Positions 1 through 9,133 of a stretch of DNA of 64,000 bases are shown here, piece by piece. The notes under the pieces were generated by a model. The model ran no database searches. It saw nothing but the letters and a program-made list of their open reading frames with translations, and had not been told where the DNA came from. Location of the stretch: positions 7,118 to 71,117 of the forward strand of contig JBAXRP010000001.1 in NCBI GenBank assembly GCA_037131145.1, in the 5' to 3' direction. The DNA comes from CAIVAT01 sp037131145 (GTDB lineage: Bacteria > Bacteroidota > Bacteroidia > Bacteroidales > FEN-979). Within the stretch, counting starts at the first letter, position 1, and each line of letters begins with the position of its first letter. Position numbers and translations under genes: made by a program.

Positions 1-162
1 ATTGGCACCATCGCCGATTTTACGATTACACCGGATGAAAATTTTAATCGCGGACAAATCTTTTTTTCTACCGATTTCAACAGTCTTGGCTACATCGAAG
101 TAGTTGTAGATTTAATGCGTCAGGAAAAGGAAACATTGAAATCATCTTTTAAAACCCAATAA
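1..162 (+). CDS. mreC: MreC C-terminal fragment (gene starts outside the window)
   Basis: The first frame is open from base 1 to the TAA at 160-162, giving 53 residues with no start. They read like the end of the second beta domain of MreC (STDFNSLGYIEVVVDLM) followed by a short charged tail. MreC is the periplasmic, membrane-anchored rod-shape protein that links MreB to cell-wall synthesis. The next gene, 22 bases downstream on the same strand, encodes an MreD-like membrane protein, which is the standard order and supports the call. Only the tail is visible, so identity rests on this fit and on the neighbour. Confidence 0.75.
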   Translation: MGTIADFTITPDENFNRGQIFFSTDFNSLGYIEVVVDLMRQEKETLKSSFKTQ

Positions 163-183
163 TCAGGATAAAAACAAATACAC

Positions 184-699
184 GTGACCTCAGGAACAGT
201 CTTTTATAATATTATTCGGTTTTTTTTCCTGATTTCTTTCCAGGTCCTGATTTTGAATCATATTTATCTCGGCGGTTTTATCAACCCATATTTCTACATC
301 TATTTCATTTTGTTATTGCCATTTGATACGCCGAAGTGGATGTTGCTTATTTCTGCTTTCGTTATTGGAATTTGCATAGATATTTTCACTAATACAATCG
401 GGTTAAATGCAGCCGCAAGTATTTTAATGGCCTTTTGCAGGCCATTTGTAATCATCGTTATCTCTTCGAGTCCCGAATCGCTTATCGGCGATACGCCGTC
501 ACTCAGGAACCAGGGCGTAAAGTGGTTCCTTTATTATGCAACTTCACTGGTGCTGATTCATCATTTTGCCCTTTTTTACCTTGAAATATTCAGGCTGAAT
601 GAGTTTTTTCTGACCTTTACCCGTTTGGTTCTCAGTTCCGTTTTTACCATGACGCTCGTTATGATAAGCGAGTATCTTTTATATATCCGGGGAAAATAA
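184..699 (+). CDS. mreD: rod shape-determining protein MreD
   Basis: A 171-residue, strongly hydrophobic protein with about five predicted membrane segments (near residues 8-27, 32-60, 62-90, 115-135 and 140-166). Length, topology and position after mreC fit MreD, an inner-membrane member of the elongasome that works with MreC and MreB in lateral wall synthesis. The start is GTG at 184; no better in-frame ATG precedes the first membrane segment. In many Bacteroidota mrdA and rodA follow, but here the next genes are a tRNA and folB on the opposite strand, so the mre cluster ends here. MreD is poorly conserved in sequence, so the call relies partly on context. Confidence 0.82.
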   Translation: MTSGTVFYNIIRFFFLISFQVLILNHIYLGGFINPYFYIYFILLLPFDTPKWMLLISAFVIGICIDIFTNTIGLNAAASILMAFCRPFVIIVISSSPESLIGDTPSLRNQGVKWFLYYATSLVLIHHFALFYLEIFRLNEFFLTFTRLVLSSVFTMTLVMISEYLLYIRGK

Positions 700-725
700 A
701 AAACCCGTTCCGAAATGAAACGGGT
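697..725 (-). terminator. Rho-independent terminator downstream of tRNA-Cys
   Basis: On the minus strand a 7-bp stem (ACCCGTT at 703-709 with AACGGGT at 719-725) is followed at once by a T-rich run (TTTTTTATTTT). It sits directly after the 3' end of tRNA-Cys. It lies at the stop of mreD and could also weakly end that transcript, but the T-tract is on the minus-strand side. Confidence 0.75.
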
Positions 726-730
726 GAGCG

Positions 731-801
731 AGGTTTCGAGCGGAGTCGAACCGCTGTGGACGGTTTTGCAGACCGCTGCCTAGCCACTCGGCCACGAAAC
801 C
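731..801 (-). tRNA. tRNA-Cys (anticodon GCA)
   Basis: The reverse complement folds as a cloverleaf: acceptor GGTTTCG/CGAAACC, D stem GCC/GGC, anticodon stem GCGGT/ACCGT around loop CTGCAAA, and T stem AGCGG/CCGCT with TTCGACT. The loop places GCA at the anticodon, so it decodes cysteine. The discriminator base is T (U73), the expected cysteine identity base. The CCA end is not encoded. A terminator hairpin follows immediately. Confidence 0.95.
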
Positions 802-847
802 CTTATTTGTGGCGCAAAAGTACAAAATATTTTAATCTTTGCCAATT

Positions 848-1204
848 TCATTTATTCCATCGTATCAGATAACTCACCTGGCGCATCTTTCCACCCATCG
901 GCGGATTTATCTTTGAAATCTTCAGTTCAATGTCGTTAATGGTTGGAAACAAAAAACGCAATTGATCTATAATTCGTTTTGCCAGATGCTCCAACAAATG
1001 TGATTTCTGTTCCATCTCTTTTTTAACACATTGGTATAATGCAACATAATCAACCGTGTCGCGCAAGTTGTCCGATATTTCGGGTTTTGTTGTATCAGTT
1101 TCAACATGAAGATCCACAATGAATTTTGTTCCGATGATCTGTTCTTCCCTGAAACACCCGTGAAATGCAAAAAACTCCATTCCTTCAAGCGCTATTTTTC
1201 CCAT
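848..1204 (-). CDS. folB: dihydroneopterin aldolase
   Basis: A 118-residue protein of the usual FolB length. FolB converts dihydroneopterin to 6-hydroxymethyl-dihydropterin and glycolaldehyde in folate synthesis, as a cytoplasmic oligomer. Family features visible are the N-terminal FFAFHGCFREEQ segment with the conserved substrate-binding glutamate, the central VDY segment, LLEHLA, and the late lysine of the ISKINPPMGG stretch. It stands alone, with no other folate genes beside it, and is divergent from glnS. The start ATG at 1204 gives the standard MGKIALEGMEFFAFHG opening. Confidence 0.93.
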   Translation of the reverse strand: MGKIALEGMEFFAFHGCFREEQIIGTKFIVDLHVETDTTKPEISDNLRDTVDYVALYQCVKKEMEQKSHLLEHLAKRIIDQLRFLFPTINDIELKISKINPPMGGKMRQVSYLIRWNK

Positions 1205-1337
1205 AATTCCGATTTTTCAATCGCCTAAATTATGAATTTGCCATGAACTGCCCGTAATTTTTTTAAATTGTATTAAGTTTGCAAAAGATCAGGCAGAAAT
1301 ATTAACAAACATCTGTTCAAGCTACAAAACTAATTTT

Positions 1338-3041
1338 ATGGATGAAAACAAACTCCCGGAAGAGGAAAAAAACACCAGATCACTCAATTTCATTGAAGAG
1401 ATAATCGAAGAAGATAATCGTATCGGCGTATATGATGGGCAAGTACATACCCGTTTTCCGCCCGAACCAAATGGCTATTTGCATATCGGCCACGCGAAAT
1501 CAATCTGCCTGAATTTTGGTCTGGGAAAGAAGTATAACGGCAAAACCAACCTACGATTCGATGATACAAATCCTATAAAAGAGGATGCGGAATATGTTGA
1601 TTCCATAATGGAAGATGTAAAATGGCTTGGTTTTGATTGGGAAGACCGTCTTTTTTATGCTTCCGATTATTTTGATCAACTTTACGATTATGCTGTAATC
1701 CTTATCAGGAAAGGGAAAGCTTACGTTTGTGACATGACTGCCGGTGAAATCAGTGAAACTCGCGGCGCTCCCACACGCCCTGGCAGCGAAAGCATATACC
1801 GTAGTCGGTCGGTTGAAGAAAACATTGATCTTTTTACACGTATGCGTTCGGGAGAATTTCCTGATGGGGCAAAGGTGCTAAGGGCAAAAATAGATATGGC
1901 GTCGCCCAACATGCATATGCGCGACCCGGTTCTGTATCGAATCCTGCATGCCAATCATCATCGTACCGGCGATAAGTGGTGTATTTATCCTATGTATGAT
2001 TTCGCCCACGGACAGTCTGATTCCATCGAACGGATTACACACTCAATTTGTACCCTTGAATTTGAAGTCCACCGCCCGCTTTATGATTGGTTTATCAGGG
2101 AGATTGGTATCTATGCTCCGAGACAAATCGAATTTGCCAGACTCAATGTAACGTACACTGTAATGAGCAAGCGCAAACTGCTCGAATTGGTCCGCGATGG
2201 CAACGTGAGCGGCTGGGACGACCCAAGGATGCCGACAATTTGTGGTTTGCGCCGACGTGGGTTTACTCCAGAATCAATCCGCAACTTTGCAGATACTATT
2301 GGTGTTGCAAAACGCGACAATGTAATTGACGTAAGTCTGCTCGAATTTTGCATTCGCGAAGATCTCAACAAAAGCGCCAACCGGCTTATGGCTGTTCTAA
2401 ATCCCGTCAGGGTGATTATTGATAACTATCCGGATGACCTTGTTGAAGAGATGGAATCAATAAACAATCCAGAGGATGAGTTGAAAGGGAAACGGAAATT
2501 GCCATTCTCAAAATCTCTTTTCATTGAGAGGGACGATTTCATGGAGGATCCTCCAAACAAATTTTTCCGCCTCGCTCCCGGTCGTGAAGTGCGTTTAAAG
2601 GCTGCCTATATTATCAGGTGTGAAAGCGTTGCGAAAGACCTTGAAACAGGTGAAATCACAGGGATTCATTGTACTTATGATCCCCAAACCAAAAGCGGAA
2701 TGCCCGAAAGCAACCGGAAAGTGAAAGGAACCCTTCACTGGGTATCTGAAAAACATGCTGTTAAAGTTGAAATAAGGCTCTACGACAGGCTGTTTACCAA
2801 AGAAAACCCCGATGATCCGGAGGAGGGAAAAACATATAAAGATTATCTGAACCCCAATTCTCTTAGGATTATCACGGCAATGATTGAACCGGCAGTTAAA
2901 AATGCTGTGATTTTAGATAAGTATCAATTTGAACGAACCGGGTATTTCTCTGCGGATAAGGATTCAACCCCTGAAAACCTTGTTTTTAACCGGATCGTCC
3001 CTTTGAAAGATTCATGGGCAAAAGTTGAAAAAGTTAAATAA
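1338..3041 (+). CDS. glnS: glutamine--tRNA ligase
   Basis: A 567-residue class I aminoacyl-tRNA synthetase that charges tRNA-Gln with glutamine. The HIGH signature is at residues 49-52 inside PEPNGYLHIGHAKS, typical of GlnRS, and the second signature (VMSKRKL) has its MSK at 276-278. The C-terminal half has the all-beta anticodon-binding domains of the Glu/Gln subclass, and the length matches bacterial GlnRS. A Bacteroidota-type -7 element (TAAGTTTG) lies at 1274-1281, about 57 bases before the ATG, without a clear -33 element. Its cognate tRNA-Gln gene starts 44 bases after its stop, and gltX follows on the other strand. Confidence 0.98.
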   Translation: MDENKLPEEEKNTRSLNFIEEIIEEDNRIGVYDGQVHTRFPPEPNGYLHIGHAKSICLNFGLGKKYNGKTNLRFDDTNPIKEDAEYVDSIMEDVKWLGFDWEDRLFYASDYFDQLYDYAVILIRKGKAYVCDMTAGEISETRGAPTRPGSESIYRSRSVEENIDLFTRMRSGEFPDGAKVLRAKIDMASPNMHMRDPVLYRILHANHHRTGDKWCIYPMYDFAHGQSDSIERITHSICTLEFEVHRPLYDWFIREIGIYAPRQIEFARLNVTYTVMSKRKLLELVRDGNVSGWDDPRMPTICGLRRRGFTPESIRNFADTIGVAKRDNVIDVSLLEFCIREDLNKSANRLMAVLNPVRVIIDNYPDDLVEEMESINNPEDELKGKRKLPFSKSLFIERDDFMEDPPNKFFRLAPGREVRLKAAYIIRCESVAKDLETGEITGIHCTYDPQTKSGMPESNRKVKGTLHWVSEKHAVKVEIRLYDRLFTKENPDDPEEGKTYKDYLNPNSLRIITAMIEPAVKNAVILDKYQFERTGYFSADKDSTPENLVFNRIVPLKDSWAKVEKVK

Positions 3042-3044
3042 AAC

Positions 3045-3076
3045 TTGACCGTTTTGTAAAAATTGTATTAATTTTG
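3045..3076 (+). promoter_or_regulatory. Bacteroidota-type promoter for tRNA-Gln
   Basis: TTG at 3045-3047 and TAATTTTG at 3069-3076 match the -33 and -7 elements recognised by Bacteroidota primary sigma factors, with a 21-base spacer. The -7 element ends 9 bases before the mature tRNA, so transcription would start at or close to its 5' end. Confidence 0.6.
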
Positions 3077-3085
3077 CACTCAGAT

Positions 3086-3158
3086 TGTCCGATGGTGTAA
3101 CTGGCAACACAAATGATTCTGGATCATTAGAGTCTAGGTTCGACCCCTAGTCGGACAA
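3086..3158 (+). tRNA. tRNA-Gln (anticodon CTG)
   Basis: Cloverleaf with acceptor TGTCCGA/TCGGACA, anticodon stem AATGA/TCATT around loop TTCTGGA (anticodon CTG, reading CAG), and T stem CTAGG/CCTAG with TTCGACC. The weak U1-A72 first pair is the known identity feature of bacterial glutamine tRNA. CCA is not encoded. The gene lies between glnS and gltX with its own promoter and terminator. Confidence 0.95.
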
Positions 3159-3168
3159 CAATCGAAAA

Positions 3169-3209
3169 CCATAAAAAGCTGTAAACTAAGTGTTTATGGC
3201 TTTTTTTTT
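3169..3209 (+). terminator. Rho-independent terminator of tRNA-Gln
   Basis: CCATAAA at 3169-3175 pairs with TTTATGG at 3193-3199, followed by C and nine T residues at 3201-3209. It directly follows the tRNA on the same strand. Confidence 0.85.
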
Positions 3210-3397
3210 AGTACTCCACTATTTCACACACTTTATTTTTTTTGAAGTTCTTTTTTCCATTGCATTGATTACAAGATAACCCCGATATATTTTCCTTCTA
3301 AATAGCTCCATTAGTTATTCTGAAACCGGGATAATTGGTCGCATTTTTTAAGCCCCGAATTCCCCAAAAAAAGAAAAATGGTTCTCTCACAAGACTA

Positions 3398-3461
3398 AAA
3401 TTCCAAATTCTAAACGCGGTACCGACACGCGTAAGGCGTTGGAGCTTGAATTTTGGAATTT
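3398..3461. repeat. Imperfect inverted repeat of AAATTCCAA-type units in the tRNA-Gln / gltX gap
   Basis: In the roughly 380-base gap after the tRNA-Gln terminator, AAATTCCAAATTCTAA at 3398-3413 is the approximate reverse complement of TTGAATTTTGGAATTT at 3446-3461, so the stretch can fold into a long hairpin. The core AAATTCCAA / TTGGAATTT is the same as in the larger element at 35052-35190. I see no gene in the rest of the gap: the short open frames lack start context and recognisable sequence. Confidence 0.55.
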
Positions 3462-3592
3462 ACGATCAAAATGTCACAATTTCGCACTTTTGCAGTCGAA
3501 CTCACACCTTGTTTGGATTTTTCAATTTTAATTCGTAAAATATCTTAAACCATAGGGGATTTAGAAAAGATTATCAGTATGCAAATTCGTTG

Positions 3593-5134
3593 CTATATGG
3601 CCAATTTCTTCAACTTCTCCAGCCCTATCCGAATCCTCTCCAAAAATTCAGCTTTCCCAAGCGCTTCGGCAATATCCATCATCCCCGGTCCTTGGTTGGA
3701 ACCGACAATAAGCAATCTGACTGGATTCATCAGTTGTCCTGTTTTCATTCCCGATTGAGTTGTAAATTCCTGAACGAGAGTATGCAGAGTATCCTTGGTA
3801 AAAATGGTCATTTTTTCAACGTCAACCAAAAATTCCTGTATTGCAGCAGTCGTATTTGCCTGCCATATTTTTTTGTAAACCTGGTTGTCAAATATTGTTG
3901 GCCTTTGAAAGAAAAACCAGGAATTATTCCAAAGATCGGGAACGAGAAAAGCCCTGTCCTTTATCAGTGCGGTTACTTTTTCAAGGTAATCGGGATTAGG
4001 ATAAACCTGGTGAATAGCCAATGCGGGATTCATCAAATCGGCAAGTTCACTTGCTGAACATTTCTGCATATATTGATGGTTGAACCATTTTGCCTTCTCC
4101 GGATCAAATTTTGAACCATGTTTACCTACCCTGTCAAGCGAAAAATGTTGAATCAGTTCATCCATCGAAAAGAGTTCTTGTTCATAACCTGGATTCCAGC
4201 CGAGATGAGCAAGAATGTTAATAACAGCTTCAGGTAGATAACCAGCTTCGCGGTAACCGGCATAAATCTCACCTGATTTCGGATCCTTCCATTCGATAGG
4301 AAAAACAGGAAATCCAAGCCGATCTCCGTCGCGTTTACTGAGTTTCCCATTTCCATCAGGTTTCAGAATTAACGGTAGATGCGCAAACCGGGGCATGAAA
4401 GACTCCAATTCCAGAAACCGGTATAATAATACATGCAATGGGGCTGAAGGCAACCACTCTTCGCCGCGGATTACATGAGTTATTTTCATCAGATAATCAT
4501 CAACAACATTGGCAAGATGATAAGTGGGCAAACCGTCGGACTTAAACAATACCTTGTCATCAAGATTAGCAGTTTGCACTACCACTTCTCCGCGAATCAT
4601 ATCATGCACGATCACTGTTTCATCCTCGGGTATCCTGATACGAATTACATAATGAGCGCCGTCTGAAAGCAGCTTTCGTATTTCATCGGCTGGAAGCGCA
4701 AGGGAATTTTTTAACAGTTTTCGCGTTTCCTGATCATACTGGAAAATCTTACCGTCAAATGCTTTATATTTTTCGCGAACGGCGTCAAGTTCAGCCTCAG
4801 TATCAAAGGCATAATAGGCGTGCCCGGTTGCAACCAACCGTTGAATATATTCAAGATAAATTGCCGAACGTTCCGATTGACGATAAGGAGCATACGGGCC
4901 TCCTTTATCAGGACTCTCATCAAAGGTAAGCCCGCACCATTCTAGTGACTTTACGATATAATCCTCAGCGCCAGGAATAAATCGGTTTTGATCAGTATCT
5001 TCGATACGCAGAATCATTGCGCCACCAGATTGTTTGGCAATCAAATAATTGTATAATGCTGTCCGCACTCCTCCAATGTGAAGGGGGCCTGTTGGACTGG
5101 GTGCAAACCTAACGCGAATCTGTTTTTTTGTCAT
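3593..5134 (-). CDS. gltX: glutamate--tRNA ligase
   Basis: A 513-residue class I synthetase that charges tRNA-Glu. The opening RVRFAPSPTGPLHIGG holds the HIGH-like motif at residues 19-22, and GKLSKRDGDRLG carries the KMSKS-like motif (KLSKR at 264-268). The C-terminal alpha-helical anticodon domain is present. I chose the ATG at 5134. The frame stays open 40 codons further, but a -7 element (TAATTTTG, minus strand, 5156-5163) would start transcription inside that extension, and the family N-terminus begins exactly here. The gene is divergent from the DUF4175 gene. Confidence 0.96.
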   Translation of the reverse strand: MTKKQIRVRFAPSPTGPLHIGGVRTALYNYLIAKQSGGAMILRIEDTDQNRFIPGAEDYIVKSLEWCGLTFDESPDKGGPYAPYRQSERSAIYLEYIQRLVATGHAYYAFDTEAELDAVREKYKAFDGKIFQYDQETRKLLKNSLALPADEIRKLLSDGAHYVIRIRIPEDETVIVHDMIRGEVVVQTANLDDKVLFKSDGLPTYHLANVVDDYLMKITHVIRGEEWLPSAPLHVLLYRFLELESFMPRFAHLPLILKPDGNGKLSKRDGDRLGFPVFPIEWKDPKSGEIYAGYREAGYLPEAVINILAHLGWNPGYEQELFSMDELIQHFSLDRVGKHGSKFDPEKAKWFNHQYMQKCSASELADLMNPALAIHQVYPNPDYLEKVTALIKDRAFLVPDLWNNSWFFFQRPTIFDNQVYKKIWQANTTAAIQEFLVDVEKMTIFTKDTLHTLVQEFTTQSGMKTGQLMNPVRLLIVGSNQGPGMMDIAEALGKAEFLERIRIGLEKLKKLAI

Positions 5135-5289
5135 CTCATGATTATTTTCTTGCTGCAAAATTAAGCTATTCCGGCTGTTTGAATGAGATGTGGCTGCTAT
5201 TTCGTAATTTTGTACCTGATACCATGAAGAATTCGATCTCTTTTTACTTTCCACAAAGTATAGTCAAATTTGAAAAAGCCATCATATAA

Positions 5290-8200
5290 ATGAAGAATAA
5301 AAACCAGGAACTCATAGAAAAACTTGATTTGTTTATTAAAAAATACTACAAAAACCGACTGATCAGAGGTTTTTTATGGTCTGTGACTCTAACGACTGTA
5401 TTATTTCTGGTGATCATCATGCTCGAAAATGTTTTCAATTTTGAACCGATTGTCCGTACAGGATTGTTTTTTACTTATTCTGCTCTCTTATTGTTTGTAT
5501 TAACACGGTTAGTTTTTATTCCGTGCTTTCAGTTACTAAAAATTGGAAAACTTATTACTTATCAGCAAGCTGCTGAGATTGTCGGCAGCCATTTCAACGA
5601 TATTCAAGATAAATTATTGAATACCTTACAGCTTATTGGGCAAAATAAAGAATCTGGCGAAAATTCAGACCTTGTCATTGCAAGTATTGAACAGAAAACC
5701 AGGTCATTGAATCTTTTTAAGTTTACCCTTGCAATAGATTTCAGGAAAAATTTCAAGTATCTCAGATTTGCAGGTGTTCCGGTAATAATTATTTTGGTTC
5801 TTATATTACTTTCTCCTCGTACCATTTCAGATCCCACAAGTCGAATAATACGTTTCAACGAAACATTTACAAAACCACTCCCCTACACTATTGAAATCCT
5901 AAATATAAAACTGGACGCTTTACAACAGGAAGATTTTGAATTACGCGTGAAAATCATTGGTGACGAAATTCCTTCTGAAGTCTTTATTAAAACCGGTGAT
6001 GTCATATATAAAATGCTGAGAACAAAAGATTTTAATTATACATTTAAATTCAAATCTTTGCAATCAAACATAAATTTCAAAATTGTTACTGGTGATTTAC
6101 AATCAGCAACATATACAATTATTGTTCTTCCTAAACCAATAATTCTGAACTTTGATCTTTTAATTAATTACCCGGAATATACCGGTAAAAAATGTGAAAA
6201 GTTTGAAAACCAAGGAGATGTTGTTGTACCTGAAGGAACCAAGATTACCTGGAATTTCTTTACAAAAGATGTAGAGGAGATTTTAATGAGATTTTCCTCT
6301 GAAATTATTCTAAAGAAAACAAAATCAGCAAATAAATTCACTTTTTCTGGTTCGCCCATGACAAACTGCACATATAGCATTAAACCTGTTAACTCCCGTG
6401 TTTTTTTTTCTGATTCATTACTTTATAGATTGATGGTAATTAATGACGGGTATCCCTCAATTTTCGTTGTTGAATCTACAGATTCAGTACTTTTTACAAA
6501 ATTATTCTTCAATGGCACAATTAAAGATGATTACGGGTTTTCAAAGCTTACATTTAATTATAAAATTTATAATCAAAAGGATACAACTGGTAATTATACG
6601 ATAAGCGAAATTCCTGTCGAAAAAAAACTAAATAATCAGGTTTTTTATTATTCAATTGATCTCGTTTCACTGTTAACGGATCCCGGAAAGAAAATTATCT
6701 ACTATTTCGAAATAAGGGATAATGACCAAATACATGGACCAAAAGCTACACGTACTGAACCACATATAATTGCAACTCCTACCTTGGAAGAAATTTCAAC
6801 AAAAACCGAACAAAATGCTCAGTATATCAATGATGAACTTGAAAAAAGTATCTCTGGTTCAAAATCTATAATAAAAACTTTAGACGAGTTAAATAAGCAA
6901 TTGGTTGACCAAAATAGCATTTCATGGCAGGATAAGAAAAAAATGGAAGATTTGATAAAAAGCAGTGAAGCTATTCAAAAACGGATTGATGACATTAAGA
7001 AAAAGGCTTTAGAGAACATGAGCAGCGAGGAGAAATACCTTGAAACCAGTGACCGAATCATTGAAAAACAAAAAATGCTGAATGAAATGATTGATCAGAT
7101 TTTTCCTGAAGAATTAAAAAAAATGATTGAAGAGTTAAAAGGTCTAATGAATAAAGTAGATAAAGAGAAACTTGGAAATCTTTTGGAAAAAATGAAAATG
7201 AGCAATAAAGAACTTGAAAATCAACTTGACAGGGACCTCGCTTTGATGAAGCAAATTGAGTTTGACAGAAATCTTGAAGAAACAATAAAAGAACTTAGAA
7301 AAACATCTGAAGAACTTGAAAAGCTTGCTGAAAAAGCTGAAACACCGGTTAATAACCTTGATAAATTACTTGAAAAACAGAACGAGATTAATGAAAAATC
7401 AGATTCTCTATCGGCTAAAGTAGAACAACTTCAAAAAGACGCAAGGAATCTTGAAGAACCTGTTGAGCTTGGAAATACAGAGAAATTACAGGATAGCATT
7501 CGGAAAAATCTTTCGAAAAGTAAAAAAAGTCTTGAAGACAAAGACAAGAATAAAGCCGCCGGTTTACAAAAGAAAGCTGCCGGAAACATGAAAGAACTGG
7601 CACAGCAAATGGAATCGGCTAATGAAGAATCGGAAGAAGATCAACTTGAAGAGGATGCTCTGAATATTCGCATGATTCTACAAAATCTTGTACGGTTGTC
7701 TTTCAACCAGGAAGAACTTATCAGACAAACAAAACCAATTTCAAAGACTGATCCTCGATATCTTGAAATTGTTGTCAAACAAAAAGAGTTCGGCGATAAA
7801 ATGAAAATTGTGGAAGATTCTTTAAATGCAATAGCCAAACGTCAGTTAATGATTAAGCCGGTTATTACAAAAGAAATAATGTCAATAAACCAAAATATTG
7901 ACTTGGCTCTTGAATCCTTTGAAGCAAGAAACATTGGCGCAGTAGTAACACGGCAACAGTTTGCGATGACTTCCATAAACAATCTTGCATTATTGCTCAA
8001 TGAATCATTGCAGAAGATGAATGAGAAGTTATCAAGCAGTATGAAGTCGAAAAGTGGCAATAAATCATGTTCAAATCCTTCATCAGGAAAAAGCGGAAAA
8101 AAATCAGCAAAGGAGATGAAAGATATTCAGGGAAAAATTGGTGATCAATTAAAAAAATTAAAAGAAGGACTTGAAGGATCCAAGAAGCCAGGAAATTCCA

Positions 8201-8646
8201 ATAAATCCGAACAACAGGGCATGAACCGGGAAATTGCAAAACTTGCCGCACAACAGGAGACCCTTAGAAATGAAATGCAAAAGTATCAGGAAAAATTTGG
8301 CTCAAAAGGCATTACAGATCAGACCGGATTGAATGAAACCATACGTGATATGGAACAAATTGAAAAGGATTTAATTAACAAAAAAATAACTCAAGAAACA
8401 ATTCGAAGGCAGCAAAGCATTATTACGCGTTTACTTGAATCTGAAAAAGCCGAGCAAACCAGAGACAGAGAAGAAAAGAGGGAGTCGATTGAAGCAAAAG
8501 ATCAAAAAATAAGTAACCTTAGTAAACCTTTTGAGTATAATATAAATAAAAGAGCCAGTCATGATCAAATTGAATTAATACTGCCATCGTTACGCTCTTT
8601 TTATAAAAACAAAGTGAATAGCTACATTGTTAAAATAGAACAATAA
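5290..8646 (+). CDS. DUF4175-family membrane-anchored coiled-coil protein
   Basis: A 1118-residue protein of unknown function. Three membrane segments are visible near residues 25-47, 56-76 and 158-174, then about 350 residues of mixed sequence with beta-rich, Ig-like stretches. From about residue 500 it becomes highly charged, with Glu/Lys/Gln-rich heptad-like sequence typical of long coiled coils, and a Ser/Gly/Lys-rich linker lies near 925-950. Size, layout and neighbours fit the Bacteroidota DUF4175 family. It is followed after 1 base by an RsbW-like gene, then ybeY and mnmG, so it probably heads that transcript. A structural or envelope role is a guess; no catalytic motif is seen. Confidence 0.75.
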   Translation: MKNKNQELIEKLDLFIKKYYKNRLIRGFLWSVTLTTVLFLVIIMLENVFNFEPIVRTGLFFTYSALLLFVLTRLVFIPCFQLLKIGKLITYQQAAEIVGSHFNDIQDKLLNTLQLIGQNKESGENSDLVIASIEQKTRSLNLFKFTLAIDFRKNFKYLRFAGVPVIIILVLILLSPRTISDPTSRIIRFNETFTKPLPYTIEILNIKLDALQQEDFELRVKIIGDEIPSEVFIKTGDVIYKMLRTKDFNYTFKFKSLQSNINFKIVTGDLQSATYTIIVLPKPIILNFDLLINYPEYTGKKCEKFENQGDVVVPEGTKITWNFFTKDVEEILMRFSSEIILKKTKSANKFTFSGSPMTNCTYSIKPVNSRVFFSDSLLYRLMVINDGYPSIFVVESTDSVLFTKLFFNGTIKDDYGFSKLTFNYKIYNQKDTTGNYTISEIPVEKKLNNQVFYYSIDLVSLLTDPGKKIIYYFEIRDNDQIHGPKATRTEPHIIATPTLEEISTKTEQNAQYINDELEKSISGSKSIIKTLDELNKQLVDQNSISWQDKKKMEDLIKSSEAIQKRIDDIKKKALENMSSEEKYLETSDRIIEKQKMLNEMIDQIFPEELKKMIEELKGLMNKVDKEKLGNLLEKMKMSNKELENQLDRDLALMKQIEFDRNLEETIKELRKTSEELEKLAEKAETPVNNLDKLLEKQNEINEKSDSLSAKVEQLQKDARNLEEPVELGNTEKLQDSIRKNLSKSKKSLEDKDKNKAAGLQKKAAGNMKELAQQMESANEESEEDQLEEDALNIRMILQNLVRLSFNQEELIRQTKPISKTDPRYLEIVVKQKEFGDKMKIVEDSLNAIAKRQLMIKPVITKEIMSINQNIDLALESFEARNIGAVVTRQQFAMTSINNLALLLNESLQKMNEKLSSSMKSKSGNKSCSNPSSGKSGKKSAKEMKDIQGKIGDQLKKLKEGLEGSKKPGNSNKSEQQGMNREIAKLAAQQETLRNEMQKYQEKFGSKGITDQTGLNETIRDMEQIEKDLINKKITQETIRRQQSIITRLLESEKAEQTRDREEKRESIEAKDQKISNLSKPFEYNINKRASHDQIELILPSLRSFYKNKVNSYIVKIEQ

Positions 8647-8647
8647 A

Positions 8648-9133
8648 ATGAAATATTCCCTTGAAAAGTTGTTAATTCACGGCAAAAAGGAAAGTTATCG
8701 TCTCGAAAGGTTTGTTGAAGAAATCTGTGATTTCCATAATATCACAAATGAATTCTTCGGAAATATTCAACTTGCAACTTCTGAAGCTGCTGAAGTTCTA
8801 TTTTCGATTGGTTCCGACGAGGTATCGGATTGTCTGAATGTTTTCTTTGAGAAAAGTCTCAAAGGTCTTATATTCAAAATAAACCTGGTTGGATATAGAA
8901 ATGATATCATTGTTGATGAGGATTTGCTTGACAGGGAAATACGGAAACACCAATTGGGACGGGAACTTTATATTATTAAATCACTTACCGATGAGTTTAG
9001 GATAAATGCAGATGGAACGGGAATCCAACTGATTTTTTATGTATCAAGTATAAATTTTGAGAAATCATTGCAACGAATTCAACATTTAAAAACTTTCTGG
9101 GAAAAGGAAAAGAACGTAATGCACGAAAATTAA
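8648..9133 (+). CDS. RsbW-like (HATPase_c_2) ATP-binding protein, degenerate
   Basis: A 161-residue protein resembling the anti-sigma kinase fold of RsbW/SpoIIAB. The segment QLATSEAAEVLFSIGS aligns with the N-box helix (usual form AvxEAxxNaxxH) but lacks its Mg-binding asparagine, and the C-terminal GTGIQLIF corresponds to the final strand. ATP binding may therefore be weakened or lost. It starts 1 base after the DUF4175 gene and its TAA overlaps the ATG of ybeY by one base (TAATG), so translation is probably coupled. No sigma or anti-anti-sigma gene is adjacent. The family call is from pattern and from the common DUF4175-ATPase-ybeY order, and its role is unknown. Confidence 0.62.
   Translation: MKYSLEKLLIHGKKESYRLERFVEEICDFHNITNEFFGNIQLATSEAAEVLFSIGSDEVSDCLNVFFEKSLKGLIFKINLVGYRNDIIVDEDLLDREIRKHQLGRELYIIKSLTDEFRINADGTGIQLIFYVSSINFEKSLQRIQHLKTFWEKEKNVMHEN

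Noticed and set aside
180..192. CACGTGA near the mreD start as a third parS
   Set aside because: Only the central CACGTGA core is there; the flanking TGTT and AACA arms are absent.
5135..5254. 40-residue N-terminal extension of gltX
   Set aside because: A -7 promoter element at 5156-5163 lies inside it, and GluRS normally starts just before RVRFAPSPTG.
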